A stretch of DNA of 64,000 nucleotides from JACSRF01 sp964504445 (GCA_964504445.1 CAZDEO010000007.1:1-64000), one strand, 5' to 3'. Shown: positions 15,826-25,297, numbered from the stretch's first letter. The notes: a model not told the origin generated them from the sequence alone. Numbers and translations: made by a program.

Positions 15826-18087
15826 ATGAAAACCTGTGATTACCATGACCCTGATTTACCTTTGGCAGAGCGAGTGGCTTGCCTGCTGGCACAAATGACC
15901 CTAGAAGAGAAGGTGGCGCAGTTATATGGGTTGCGCGATGAGGGGGTGCTGTGGGGGAAAGACGGCCGTTTTTCCCCCACAAAAGCACGCCATGCCCTAC
16001 AGCACGGGGCCGGCCGTATTGGCCTCAACCTGCCCGCCAAAGCCGCTCCTCGCGATTTTGCCCGCGACGCCAACGCCGTACAGCGCTTTTTGCTGGAAGA
16101 AACCCGCCTGGGCATTCCCGCCAATTTGCTAGGCGAAGGACTGCACGGCTTTATGGCCACTGGCGCCACCGTTTTCCCCCAGGCATTAGCCTTGGGCAGC
16201 ACTTGGGACCCGGCGCTGCTGGAGCAGGTGATGGGTGTGACGGCGCGGGAGATGCGCGCGTGGGGCGTGCAGCATTCCTTGTCGCCGGTGCTAGACCTGG
16301 CCCGCGACCCGCGTTGGGGGCGTACTGAGGAATGTTTTGGTGAAGACCCTTACCATGTGGCCCAAATGGGCAAAGCGGCCGTTTTGGGTTTGCAGGGGCG
16401 CGGCGAGACCATTGACGCCGACCACGTCATTGCTACCGGCAAACATTTTGCCGGGCATGGTCAGCCCGAAGGGGGGCGCAACATTGCCCCGGCTAATTTT
16501 CCGGAGCGGGTGCTGCGCGAAACCCACCTGTTCCCCTTTGAAGTGGCCGTGCGCGAAGCGGGCTTGCAATGCATCATGGCCTGCTACAATGAGATTGACG
16601 GCATTCCTGCCCACGCCAACCGCTGGCTGCTGACCAACCTGCTGCGTGGCGAGTGGGGTTTTGAGGGCTTTGTCATTGGCGATTTTAAGGGGGTGGATGA
16701 GCTGGTGTCGGTGCATCACGTGGCGGAAGATAAGGCAGATGCGGCGGCCCAGGCGGTGACGGCGGGCGTAGACCAGGAGCTGAATATGCCGGATGCCTGC
16801 TTTAGTCGTTTGGTTGGCCTGGTGCAGGTTGGTGTGGTGGACGAGGCGGTCATTGACACGGCCGTTTCCCGTGTTCTCCGCGCTAAGTTTCGTGCCGGAT
16901 TGTTTGAGCATCCTTACGTAGACGAAACGGCCGTGCTAGCCCGTACCAATACCCCCGAGGCCAGAGCATTGGCGCAAGAAGCGGCCGAAAAGGCCCTCAT
17001 CTTGCTGAAAAATGATAACGACACGCTACCTTTTGCTCCCGACGCCATTCGCCGCTTGGCGGTCATTGGCCCCAATGCGGCGGAAGTGCATTACGGTGGT
17101 TATTCGGTAGAACCTCGTCAGGGTGTAAGTGTGTTAGCAGGAATTCAGGCCTATGGCAACGGCCGTTTCCAGACCCTGTATGCTCCGGGGTGCAAAATCA
17201 GTACCCAGGTGGGTAGCTTTTGGGATCATGAGAATGCGACTCTAAACGATCCGCTTGATGACGCGCGGCTGATGGCCGAAGCTGTGATCGTGGCCCAGCA
17301 GGCTGACGCCGTGTTGTTGGTGCTGGGCGGTAACGAGTCAACCTGCCGCGAGGCATGGGCTGAAGATCACCTGGGTGACCGGGCCGATCTGGAGCTGCTG
17401 GGGCAGCAAAATGAGCTGGCAGCGTCCATTCTGGCCTTGGGTAAACCGACGGCGGCGCTGCTAATTAACGGCCGTCCCCTGGCTATCGACCAGTTGGCAG
17501 CCACTGTGCCCGCTATTTTACAGGGTTGGTATCTGGGGCAGGAAACGGGTCATGCTGTGGCGCGGGTGTTGTTTGGCGAGGTAAACCCTGGTGGCAAGCT
17601 GCCCATTACCATGCCGCGTAGTGCCGGGCATTTGCCTGCTTACTATAACCAGAAGCCCAGCCATTTTCGCCACTATCTGCTGGCGGAGAATGGGCCGCTC
17701 TACTCCTTTGGGCACGGTCTTAGCTACACGACCTTTGCCTATGGCACGTTGCAGCTCTCCCGCTCAGAGATGCGTGCTGACGAGACGGTGTGGGCCAGTG
17801 TGGCGGTGACGAACACAGGCCATCGCGCTGGAGATGAGGTGGTGCAGTTATATGTACGCGATGAGGTAAGTTCGGTGACACGGCCGTTGCTGGAACTGCG
17901 CGGCTTTCAGCGTATTGCCTTGGTGCCCGGCGAAACGCAAATGGTGCGCTTTGCCATTAACGCGGTTGCCTTGCAATTCTATAACCGAGACATGGTGCGG
18001 GTGGTGGAGCCGGGTGACTTTACCATCATGGTAGGTGCGTCAGCAACCGACATTCGCGGGCGGCAAACGCTAAAGGTGACGGCCTGA
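15826..18087 (+). CDS. Glycoside hydrolase family 3 (beta-glucosidase/beta-xylosidase)
   Basis: A 753-residue GH3 enzyme. MTLEEKVAQLYGL opens the barrel domain. KHFAGHGQPEGGRN holds the substrate-binding Lys-His, and GFVIGDFKGVDEL carries the probable nucleophile Asp286. The second alpha/beta domain follows (about 380-600), and a fibronectin type III-like domain ends the protein (about 640-740). No signal peptide is present, so it acts inside the cell on imported oligosaccharides, releasing terminal glucose or xylose. Exact sugar specificity cannot be read from the sequence. The start at 15826 follows AAAAGGAC. The gene stands alone, with no sugar transporter nearby. Confidence 0.9.
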   Translation: MKTCDYHDPDLPLAERVACLLAQMTLEEKVAQLYGLRDEGVLWGKDGRFSPTKARHALQHGAGRIGLNLPAKAAPRDFARDANAVQRFLLEETRLGIPANLLGEGLHGFMATGATVFPQALALGSTWDPALLEQVMGVTAREMRAWGVQHSLSPVLDLARDPRWGRTEECFGEDPYHVAQMGKAAVLGLQGRGETIDADHVIATGKHFAGHGQPEGGRNIAPANFPERVLRETHLFPFEVAVREAGLQCIMACYNEIDGIPAHANRWLLTNLLRGEWGFEGFVIGDFKGVDELVSVHHVAEDKADAAAQAVTAGVDQELNMPDACFSRLVGLVQVGVVDEAVIDTAVSRVLRAKFRAGLFEHPYVDETAVLARTNTPEARALAQEAAEKALILLKNDNDTLPFAPDAIRRLAVIGPNAAEVHYGGYSVEPRQGVSVLAGIQAYGNGRFQTLYAPGCKISTQVGSFWDHENATLNDPLDDARLMAEAVIVAQQADAVLLVLGGNESTCREAWAEDHLGDRADLELLGQQNELAASILALGKPTAALLINGRPLAIDQLAATVPAILQGWYLGQETGHAVARVLFGEVNPGGKLPITMPRSAGHLPAYYNQKPSHFRHYLLAENGPLYSFGHGLSYTTFAYGTLQLSRSEMRADETVWASVAVTNTGHRAGDEVVQLYVRDEVSSVTRPLLELRGFQRIALVPGETQMVRFAINAVALQFYNRDMVRVVEPGDFTIMVGASATDIRGRQTLKVTA

Positions 18088-18170
18088 GGTACAACCTGGC
18101 TGGCTTTTTGAGCGTAAAGTGCGCAGTGGGAAAGATAAAGGAGTGAAGTTGTTGACGAGAGAGGTGTGCG

Positions 18171-18704
18171 ATGACAACGCTCGATCTGGCGGTGAAAGAA
18201 ATATTAACCTGGCGGCGACCTGGCATGTTTCGCCGTGAGTATGAATTGCTGGTGAAGGAGCAGATGGTGGCCTGTTTGCGGCATAGGGGCTTTTTCAGCT
18301 GGCAGGCCGAGATCTTTGAAGGGGGTTGGACGGGTACGCCGGTGCTGCATGTGCAGCGCACGGGGGCTTTTCGCCAAAAGCTGCACGTAACGAACCTGGA
18401 TTACCGCTTTCCGCATGTGTTGAAACCGGTTCCCATTTCTTGGCGAGGTGAGGTAACGCTAGACCTGGACAACGGCCGTTCTTATCACTTTGGCCCTACC
18501 AATTTTTGGCATACCCGCTGGCAGCTCAGCGACGAAGTGGGCCAGGCGTGCCTGACCATGCAGCGCAGTAAGTGGGGTTTTGGTGGTGAGATCACCATTG
18601 CCAACCTTAATTTGCCCCAGGATGAACTGCTCTTCTTGCTTTATGTGGCCTGGTACATGGTTATTATGAAAATAGAGGATCAGGCGGCTGCGGCGGCAGC
18701 GTAG
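18171..18704 (+). CDS. Unknown protein, possibly LURP/tubby-like beta-barrel
   Basis: A 177-residue protein I do not recognise with confidence. It is rich in Trp and aromatic residues and predicted beta strands, such as YHFGPTNFWHTRWQLSDEVG and VTLDLDNGRSYHFG, and it ends in a hydrophobic helix (LLFLLYVAWYMVIM) and a run of six alanines. The pattern resembles LURP-one-related or tubby C-terminal-like folds, where a barrel surrounds a central hydrophobic helix. GAGAGG precedes ATG 18171. It follows the GH3 gene by 83 nt on the same strand and may be co-transcribed. Confidence 0.6.
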   Translation: MTTLDLAVKEILTWRRPGMFRREYELLVKEQMVACLRHRGFFSWQAEIFEGGWTGTPVLHVQRTGAFRQKLHVTNLDYRFPHVLKPVPISWRGEVTLDLDNGRSYHFGPTNFWHTRWQLSDEVGQACLTMQRSKWGFGGEITIANLNLPQDELLFLLYVAWYMVIMKIEDQAAAAAA

Positions 18705-18727
18705 CGGATGGTGGGGAGGAAACGGCC

Positions 18728-18789
18728 GTATTCCGTATTCCGTGGGCCGTATTCCGGGAGCGGTGGGCCGAGAGCGGTTTACGGAATAC
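18728..18789. repeat. Heptamer tandem array (GTATTCC type)
   Basis: Units at 18728, 18735 and 18749 read GTATTCC, interleaved with related GTGGGCC units in the same 7-bp phase. A complementary GGAATAC lies at 18783-18789, allowing a hairpin. The array sits between two converging genes and begins in an ACGGCCGT octamer. Confidence 0.65.
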
Positions 18790-18807
18790 AGTCCGCGGGA
18801 ACAGAGG

Positions 18808-19833
18808 TTAGCGGCGCATAAAAGCAAGAAAGCTGGCTTTCGCCCTTTCTAGTTCACGCAAGGGCTTGTACTTGAGGGCGATCCCTAATTCCTGGCAAAG
18901 GGGATTGAGCAGCCCTTGCAGGCGCGGGGACTGAACGTGAATACTTTCGGGGCGCAGCGAGGTATCGGCCAGAATATAGAGCATTTCCACGGGAACCTGC
19001 CCTAGCATGTCGTCGAAGCCTGAGTCTGGGGCCATCATTTGCGCGCCTAAAATCATCCCCGATTTTAGGTCAACCGCCAGGAGCGAGTAGGCGAAAAACG
19101 GCCGTTGCGCCTTATTTTCCTGTATTTGCGCTGGCGTCATAAAGAAATCGACTTCCAACGCCAATTTTCTTGGCGACAGCGTTTTCACAAACTCCAGCGC
19201 TTCCATATCCATCATGATGTTGATAGTGCGCATTTCAGGAGGGGGTATTTGCAGCATCTGATCACGCCAGACCAGCGCATCCCCTGCTATCGTGGGCACG
19301 CGCACCAAATAGGTAACATCCTCTGCCGGAATTAGCAGTGCCGGGTTTTCGCGCACCCGTTGCGCCACGTCTAATGTTTGCGCCAGGGCGTGAGCCAGGA
19401 ACTGCACCTCAGCTTGGGTCAGATACCAGGGTACATAGCCGGGGCAGTAGCTGCGAAAGAGAGGCCACGCCTGGCGTCCTCGAAATTTGCGACCCAACTG
19501 TTTCATCACCCCACGATCTTCTGGCGTGACCATCTCCCGGTCTTCAAAGGAAGCCTGCAATTGGGGTATTTCGAGGATATGCATGGGATCCATCTCTTCA
19601 TTGTGGATGGCCCAGAAGTCGTACAAGGCCCGTGCGCCCAGGTAAACGGCAATAGAAAGGTGTTCGCCTAAGTTGCCCATGACGCTGACAAAACCGTATT
19701 CGCCCGTGGCTGGGTTTTGGACCCCGAAAATCATGTCTTCATTCATGAATTCCCAGGGAGCCAGTTTTTTAATTTGTGGCATCAGGTCATACAACTGTTG
19801 CCACTCAGTCTTTGTTGGTGGTTGTGTATCCAT
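18808..19833 (-). CDS. Conserved protein of unknown function (DUF6930-like)
   Basis: A 341-residue soluble protein. From memory it resembles a conserved family (DUF7309/DUF6930 type) whose members start with an LYxLMPxIKxLAPWEFMNEDMIFGVQ-like region and end in a domain like the one at about residues 210-330. I cannot give a biochemical role. There are no membrane segments, nucleotide-binding loops or metal clusters. GAGGAAGG precedes ATG 19833. The esterase gene upstream on the same strand stops only 9 nt before this start, so the two form an operon. Confidence 0.65.
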   Translation of the reverse strand: MDTQPPTKTEWQQLYDLMPQIKKLAPWEFMNEDMIFGVQNPATGEYGFVSVMGNLGEHLSIAVYLGARALYDFWAIHNEEMDPMHILEIPQLQASFEDREMVTPEDRGVMKQLGRKFRGRQAWPLFRSYCPGYVPWYLTQAEVQFLAHALAQTLDVAQRVRENPALLIPAEDVTYLVRVPTIAGDALVWRDQMLQIPPPEMRTINIMMDMEALEFVKTLSPRKLALEVDFFMTPAQIQENKAQRPFFAYSLLAVDLKSGMILGAQMMAPDSGFDDMLGQVPVEMLYILADTSLRPESIHVQSPRLQGLLNPLCQELGIALKYKPLRELERAKASFLAFMRR

Positions 19834-19842
19834 TTTCCTTCC

Positions 19843-21240
19843 TCATCTCGTTATCGTCAGCTCTGGGTAGGGTGATGGCTGGGATAGGAACCCAGTATCT
19901 TGCATTTGTATGTATTTGTCGAAAAAAGCCAGCACGGATGCATTTTGTACCTCTAGGCTGTACAAGCTGTCTATTTTGCCCGAAAGGCCCAGCTGTGGGG
20001 TCAATGGCGACAGCAGAACAATGTCCGAAAAATCATAATGCTCTGTTTCCGCCAGGGTTAATTCATAGCCATCATTGGGCAGCGCGGTGAGAATGGCCCG
20101 GCCTCGCGCCAGGTTTTCTGCGCCCAGCCAGCGCGGTGTGCTGATGAACATGAAGGGTTGTGCGGGTGGTGTAGTCAGTACACTCTCGTCTACCGGCAGC
20201 ACCCAGGCGTCCAGCCCCAGACCCGCGTCGCAGCGAGGGTCGTCCAGGCAAAACTGCACCGTAGCTCCACCACCCGTGGAGTGCCCCAAGACCCCTACGC
20301 GCTCTGTGTCTAGCTTTCCAGCCAATATGCCATTGGCGCTTTCATCCCAGTGGCTTAGGGTGTCCAGCACAAAGGCGATGTCTGCTGCCCATTGCTGCAC
20401 CAAAGGCCGGGCATGGATGTAGGTGGCGACGCAGTCGGGAAACAGGCGGCAGGGATCATAGACAAAGACGCGGTTGCCGGGCAACACACTGATGGCGTTG
20501 GCGTAGGTGTGGTCAATGGCTGCAATTACGTAGCCGTGGCTGGCCAGTTGGCGGGCCATGCTGGTGTTTTGCACGCGCAGCCCGGTTAGCCCGTGGGAGA
20601 AGATGAGGATGGGGAAACGGCCGTTTGCCGCTGGCGAGTCTTGGGTAATGTCCAGCTCTGCCAGGTTGACGTGGTTTAGCATGAAGGAAGGCAGGTCAAA
20701 CTGCTCGGCAATAACCGGCCCGGCAACAGCCAAATCGGGCAGAAAAAGAGCCTGCTTTTCTTGCCCGGTAGGGGCTGCTGGATACCAAAACTGCACCATG
20801 ATTTCACGGAAATCACCGCTTTCTGATGTATAGATTTCCTCCCTGCTGGTGTCTACCAGATGCAGGGTGGTAGTGCCCACAGGGTATGGGCCGGTTTTGG
20901 GCGGCAGGTTGGGTACAGGCAGCAAAGCGGGCAGGGCCAAGGCAATGAGCAGCACAATCAGCCCCGCCAGCCCGCCTACGGCCGTGCCCCAGGTGACGGC
21001 GGGTATGTCGCGTGGGATTGGGCGGGTTAGTTGACTGAGGGCAATGAGGGTGTAAACGGCCGTAACCCCATATCCTGGAATCATTTGCCAGCGATACCCC
21101 TCCAGCAACAAATGCAGCAGCAAAAACAGCAAGGCTACCACTAGTAGCGCCATATGCCAAAGCTGGCGGCGCAAAGGCAGCAGCGGCCCCATAACCAGAG
21201 GGACCAGCGTAACTAGCAGCAAAATTTCAAATAATCGCAT
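19843..21240 (-). CDS. Membrane-anchored PAF-acetylhydrolase-like esterase/lipase
   Basis: A 465-residue protein with four N-terminal hydrophobic segments (to about residue 115) and a C-terminal alpha/beta hydrolase domain like plasma PAF acetylhydrolase. The oxyanion strand ILIFSHGLTGLR, the nucleophile elbow GHSTGGG (Ser321) and a late His in AETEHYDF supply the catalytic set. The catalytic domain probably faces outside and hydrolyses short or oxidised acyl esters. GAAGGGG before 21240 supports that start over the upstream alternative at 21264. It leads an operon with the unknown gene at 18808-19833. Confidence 0.8.
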   Translation of the reverse strand: MRLFEILLLVTLVPLVMGPLLPLRRQLWHMALLVVALLFLLLHLLLEGYRWQMIPGYGVTAVYTLIALSQLTRPIPRDIPAVTWGTAVGGLAGLIVLLIALALPALLPVPNLPPKTGPYPVGTTTLHLVDTSREEIYTSESGDFREIMVQFWYPAAPTGQEKQALFLPDLAVAGPVIAEQFDLPSFMLNHVNLAELDITQDSPAANGRFPILIFSHGLTGLRVQNTSMARQLASHGYVIAAIDHTYANAISVLPGNRVFVYDPCRLFPDCVATYIHARPLVQQWAADIAFVLDTLSHWDESANGILAGKLDTERVGVLGHSTGGGATVQFCLDDPRCDAGLGLDAWVLPVDESVLTTPPAQPFMFISTPRWLGAENLARGRAILTALPNDGYELTLAETEHYDFSDIVLLSPLTPQLGLSGKIDSLYSLEVQNASVLAFFDKYIQMQDTGFLSQPSPYPELTITR

Positions 21241-21297
21241 GACAACCCCTTCAGAGAGGCGCAAAAATCTGTGCGCCCCCGTAAACGCATGTTGGCG

Positions 21298-22731
21298 CTA
21301 GCTTCTTCGCTGGCGGCGTTCTTGCACCAGCCCATACACGCTCAGCAAGAAAGCTGCTCCCGCCAGCCCAGCCATCACCCGGAAGGTGTCTTGCAGCCCG
21401 TTAATTTGGGCAGTTATGGTAGCAGCCGTAGCCCCGCCGGCCACTGTTTCCCCGGCATAAGCCATCACCCGCGCCGCCCAAACGGCGCCCAACACGGCAA
21501 TACCCGTCGTCTGGCCCAAATTGCGCGTCATGGCCAGCAGCCCAGAGGCAATGCCCAGCTTCTCGCGGGGCACAGATCCCATCACGGCGCTGTTGTTAGG
21601 TGATTGAAAGATGCCCACCCCTGCGCCAAATGGCAGTACGGACACCACGTACAACCACAAGGGCGTTTCCGCCGTGAAGTGGCTCATAGCCAGGTAGCCG
21701 CCCACCAACGTTGCCAGCCCTATGCTGGCAATGAGCCGTGTGCCGTAGCGGTCAGACAGGGTTCCGGCAATAGGCGCGGTGACGCCCAACAGCACCGGCA
21801 CGGCAGCAATCAGCAGCCCCACCTGGCGCGGTGCATACCCCAACATGCCCTCAAGGTAGAAAGGTAGCAGAATAAACACGCCAGCCACAGCCACAAAAAC
21901 CATCAGCCCGGTGATAAGGTTGATGCTAAAAAGCTGATTGCGAAACAATTTTAGATCGATCATGGGTTGGGGTGTGTGCCCTTCAATAACCACAAAAAGA
22001 ACCAGTAGCAGCAGGGCGCCGCCCAACAGCAGCCACACCCGCTGGTCGCCAAAGCCCCACTGCTGTCCCAGGGTAAGGGAGAGTAGCAAATTAAGCAGAC
22101 CGGCAAAAAGCACGGCCGCGCCTAAAAAATCGAACCGCTGGCCCTGGGCTGCCGGCGTGCGCGGCACGTAGCGCAGGGTCATAAGAGTGCCGATGATGCC
22201 CACCGGTAGATTGACGAAGAAAATCCAGCGCCAGGAAAGGGCATCAATGATAAAGCCACCCAGGGTAGGACCGAGGACAATCCCCACAGAAACCAGGGTG
22301 CCAGAAATGCCCAGTGCTTTACCCCGCTCGTGGGGCGGAAAGGCTTCGGTGATAATGGCCATGCCTAAGGCCTGGGTCATGGAGGCGCCAATGGCTTGCA
22401 ACACGCGAAAGCCGATGAGCCAGTAGACGGTGGGCGCCATGCCGCAGAGCATGGAACTGAGGGTGAAGAGTATAAAGCCGCTGATGTAGACGGGCTTTTT
22501 GCCGACCATGTCGCCCAAGCGGCCCATGCTGAGCAGCACGGTGGAGAGGGTGAGCAGGTAGGCCATGGGCACCCACTGCACAATGGCGAAGGTGGTTTCT
22601 AGCTCGGCCCGCAAGGTAGGCAGGGCCACGTTGACGATGCTGCCATCAATGGTAGCCAGGAAGATGCCCATGCCTACGGCGGCTAGGGTGTGCCATTTGT
22701 AACGATAGGGGGAGGGGGTGTTGGGTGTCAT
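21298..22731 (-). CDS. MFS drug-efflux transporter, DHA2 family (EmrB/QacA type)
   Basis: About 14 membrane spans in 477 residues. IDGSIVNVALPTL is motif D1 of the DHA2 family, GRLGDMVGKKPVY is motif A, and GPTLGGFIIDALSWRWIFFVNLP is motif C and its extension. It is a proton antiporter that expels lipophilic drugs or metabolites. The start was placed at 22731 because an inverted heptamer repeat (22749-22793) lies upstream; in-frame ATGs at 22764 and 22779 fall inside that repeat. No regulator gene is adjacent. Confidence 0.85.
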   Translation of the reverse strand: MTPNTPSPYRYKWHTLAAVGMGIFLATIDGSIVNVALPTLRAELETTFAIVQWVPMAYLLTLSTVLLSMGRLGDMVGKKPVYISGFILFTLSSMLCGMAPTVYWLIGFRVLQAIGASMTQALGMAIITEAFPPHERGKALGISGTLVSVGIVLGPTLGGFIIDALSWRWIFFVNLPVGIIGTLMTLRYVPRTPAAQGQRFDFLGAAVLFAGLLNLLLSLTLGQQWGFGDQRVWLLLGGALLLLVLFVVIEGHTPQPMIDLKLFRNQLFSINLITGLMVFVAVAGVFILLPFYLEGMLGYAPRQVGLLIAAVPVLLGVTAPIAGTLSDRYGTRLIASIGLATLVGGYLAMSHFTAETPLWLYVVSVLPFGAGVGIFQSPNNSAVMGSVPREKLGIASGLLAMTRNLGQTTGIAVLGAVWAARVMAYAGETVAGGATAATITAQINGLQDTFRVMAGLAGAAFLLSVYGLVQERRQRRS

Positions 22732-22748
22732 GTAGTTAGGCGCAAAAT

Positions 22749-22793
22749 GTGATGCGTGATGCATGAAGCCTCGTTTCACGCATCACGTTTTCA
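22749..22793. repeat. Inverted heptamer repeat (GTGATGC type)
   Basis: Left arm: GTGATGC at 22749 and 22756. Right arm: GTTTCAC at 22773 and GCATCAC at 22780. The arms pair over 12 of 14 bases. The hairpin fills the gap between the MDR dehydrogenase stop and the MFS start and could attenuate transcription. A related hairpin lies at 61056-61112. Confidence 0.7.
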
Positions 22794-23822
22794 TGGCGTT
22801 AGGACCAGTTTGCCGGTGACGATGCCGTCTTGAAGCTGTTGCAGGGCGACCAGCCCGTCGGCTAACGGGTAGATGGTGTCGATGATGGGGTGGAGACGGC
22901 CGTCAAAGATCAGCCCCATCACCTTCACATAGTCATTGTGCGGCCCCATGGTGCTGCCCAGAATGCGCAAATGTTTAGCAAAAATCAGGCGGTTGTCCAG
23001 CTCAAATTTGGGGCCGCTGGTGTTACCCACGGTGAGCAGCCGCCCCCCTTTTTTCAGGGAGCGCAGGGATTGGAAGAAGGTGGCGGCGCCGACGTTATCT
23101 ACCACCAGGTCTACACCCTGGCGGCGGGTAGCTGTGAAAACGGCCTTGCCCCAATCTTCTTCGTGGCGGTTGATCAGTACGTCAGCGCCCAGCTCTTGGG
23201 CCTGGGCCAGCTTGGCGGCGCTGGAGCCGACAACGTAGATGGGGCTGGCTCCAGCCAGTTTGGCGATTTGGATGGCGGCGGTGTTGACGCCCCCGCCGGC
23301 GCCTACAATGAGCACTGATTCGCCGGCGTGCAGGCCGCCCACGGTGATGAGGGAGTGCCAGGCGGTGACGTAGACCAGGGAAGCGGCAGCGGCCGTTTCA
23401 AAAGGGATATGTTCGGGGAGGGGGATGAGGTTTTGGGCGGGAACGGCCGTATACTCTGCCGCAAAGCCATCCCGGTGTTCGCCCAAGATGGCGAACTGGT
23501 CGCACATGTTGTCGCGGCCTGCCTGGCAGTAGGCGCATTGGCCGCAGCTTACCGTGGGGTTCACGGCGACGCGATCGCCTGGGGCCACGGTGCGCACATT
23601 GGCGCCAACTTGGGCCACAATGCCGGCACCGTCGCTGCCCATGACGTGGGGCAGCTTGAGCTTGAGGCCGGGCCAGCCGCCTAACACCCACAGGTCCAGC
23701 CGGTTGAGGGCCGCGGCCTGGACGTGGAGCAGCACGTCATGGGGGCCTATTTCTGGTTCAGGCACGTTAGCAACGGCTACCTGGTTCAGGTCGCCGTGTT
23801 GGTGAAAAATGAGGGCTTTCAT
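22791..23822 (-). CDS. Medium-chain dehydrogenase/reductase (zinc-type family, QOR-like)
   Basis: A 343-residue MDR protein. Four cysteines of the structural zinc lobe are present in VSCGQCAYCQAGRDNMC. The catalytic-zinc positions are changed: the usual first ligand Cys is replaced in ALNRLDLW, and the GHE motif reads HVMGSDGAG. It probably acts as a zinc-independent NAD(P)H oxidoreductase on quinones or enones rather than as an alcohol dehydrogenase. The nucleotide-binding loop is GAGGGVNTAAIQ. The start at 23822 is supported by the family N-terminus MKALIFHQHG and an upstream GGAG. The MFS gene follows on the same strand. Confidence 0.85.
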   Translation of the reverse strand: MKALIFHQHGDLNQVAVANVPEPEIGPHDVLLHVQAAALNRLDLWVLGGWPGLKLKLPHVMGSDGAGIVAQVGANVRTVAPGDRVAVNPTVSCGQCAYCQAGRDNMCDQFAILGEHRDGFAAEYTAVPAQNLIPLPEHIPFETAAAASLVYVTAWHSLITVGGLHAGESVLIVGAGGGVNTAAIQIAKLAGASPIYVVGSSAAKLAQAQELGADVLINRHEEDWGKAVFTATRRQGVDLVVDNVGAATFFQSLRSLKKGGRLLTVGNTSGPKFELDNRLIFAKHLRILGSTMGPHNDYVKVMGLIFDGRLHPIIDTIYPLADGLVALQQLQDGIVTGKLVLTP

Positions 23823-23905
23823 GGGTTGCTCCGTCAAGGATAGCGCATGGAGCGAGAGAATCAAAAAGAGCTATTTTCTGCTCTGGTTCTGGCGCTATCC
23901 TTTAG

Positions 23906-24400
23906 CTATTCTTCCCAAATTTCGTCGAGGTTCTCTTTGTAGTAGTCGAGGGTGTCGGCGTAGGTGAGGATGGCTTTGTCTTGGGTCGTTTTAAGTAAGA
24001 CGTCGAGGAGGGTTTGCACGGCGAGGTCGTCCTGACCGTCGCTGTAATAGGCCAGGGCCAGGAAGGTGCGGATGCTGTTGTCTTCGGGGAATTCTTTGGC
24101 GGCGTCTTCGAGAATGGAAACGGCCGTTTCTGCATCTCCCAATCCGCGATAATTGATGCCCAGGCAGATCAGGCACTCCTGGCGTTCCGAGCCATCCAAC
24201 CCTTTGTCCAGGGCTTGCTGGTAGTAGTCGTTGGCGGTTTCCACCTCGCCCAGCACGTCGAACGCACCGCCCACTTCAAACAAAACCAGGGGGTCGTGGG
24301 GATGGGCCTCAAGCAGATCAAGCAACAGTTCTTGGGATTCTTCGAGTTGGTCGTCGCGGCGTAGACCGCGAGCGCGGTGGATGGTTTCTTGAATGTCCAT
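23906..24400 (-). CDS. Small TPR-repeat protein
   Basis: A 164-residue acidic protein of about four tetratricopeptide repeats, such as PLVLFEVGGAFDVLGEVETANDYYQQAL and NSIRTFLALAYYSDGQDDLAVQTLL. It should be a protein-binding adaptor in the cytoplasm. The start at 24400 follows GAGGAAAA at correct spacing; open frame upstream to 24526 lacks TPR character. The MDR dehydrogenase gene lies 83 nt downstream on the same strand, so co-transcription is possible. Partner unknown. Confidence 0.75.
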   Translation of the reverse strand: MDIQETIHRARGLRRDDQLEESQELLLDLLEAHPHDPLVLFEVGGAFDVLGEVETANDYYQQALDKGLDGSERQECLICLGINYRGLGDAETAVSILEDAAKEFPEDNSIRTFLALAYYSDGQDDLAVQTLLDVLLKTTQDKAILTYADTLDYYKENLDEIWEE

Positions 24401-24581
24401 GAGTTTTCCTCTATCAATCGCGAGGGCAAGCGCTGAAGCCAGCCTCATGCCCGCGCCTTTCTGTTTGTTGGCGTTTATGACAGGGGAATGATAGAGGGGT
24501 GGGGGCAAAATGGCAATAGATGGCATTGACGAAGAGGGTTAGAGGGTTTAGGATTCAGAAAACAAGACACAAAAACGGGAA

Positions 24582-25142
24582 ATGGGAAAGATGATGAGAG
24601 CAGTGAGCTGGCATGTGCAAGGGAAACTATTTACAGCTGAAAACGGCCGTTTTGCCCTGCTGCTGCAAAATTTGGAACCGGAAGAGGAAACGGCCGTTTC
24701 CCTCCACCTTCGCTTTGCCTTTGTCACCCTGGGGCGGGAGGAGCATATCTTCCCCGCCTTTATTTTGGACGACTGGGGCAAGGAGATACGGGGGCTGAAG
24801 CTATATGAATGGTTTGCTGAGTTTGGCGAGCAGTTTCCGCGGGCGGAGATTTTTGGCTTTGAACGCAACGGCGAAGAAACGCAATGCTTTGTGCGCGCCC
24901 TGGAGTTTTATGCGCGGCTGCCGATGTACGTGTACGCTGACCGCCATGCTGGGGTGGAAACGGGTACGCTGATTGAGGCGATTTTGTGGCCCAACCCGGA
25001 TGTGGATGAGCCTGTGCAGGGGAAACGGCCGTCGGGGTGGAAACGGCCGTTGCGCAGCGCCCGCGTCAGCTGGTGGCAAGTACCCCCAAACCTGGAAACA
25101 TTCGATCTCCGCCGGCTCACCCCGCCAGACCCCGGCATCTAA
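24582..25142 (+). CDS. Unknown protein dense in ACGGCCGT octamers
   Basis: A 186-residue soluble protein I do not recognise. It is rich in aromatic and charged residues and has alternating beta-strand character. Four ACGGCCGT octamers lie in 561 nt, the highest density in the window; two of them, 20 bp apart near 25024 and 25044, encode the near-repeat GKRPSGWKRP. ATG codons at 24582, 24591 and 24594 are all possible starts. A terminator follows at 25233. It is divergent from the small TPR gene. Confidence 0.55.
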   Translation: MGKMMRAVSWHVQGKLFTAENGRFALLLQNLEPEEETAVSLHLRFAFVTLGREEHIFPAFILDDWGKEIRGLKLYEWFAEFGEQFPRAEIFGFERNGEETQCFVRALEFYARLPMYVYADRHAGVETGTLIEAILWPNPDVDEPVQGKRPSGWKRPLRSARVSWWQVPPNLETFDLRRLTPPDPGI

Positions 25143-25232
25143 CTGGAGACCGGTTTTCAGAAATCCGTCATGGGTACTACACCCAAAACAGTTATTTTGG
25201 TGTATGATTAAGCAGAGAACTATTCCAACCAG

Positions 25233-25258
25233 GGCGAGTCTTCGGCTCGCCTTTCTTT
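25233..25258 (+). terminator. Rho-independent terminator
   Basis: GGCGAG at 25233 pairs with CTCGCC at 25246 around a TTCG-containing loop, followed by TTTCTTT. It lies after the unknown gene and before the transglycosylase gene. Confidence 0.7.
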
Positions 25259-25297
25259 ATCTGAAAACACAAGTTGTAAACCTGTAACAGGGGATAA

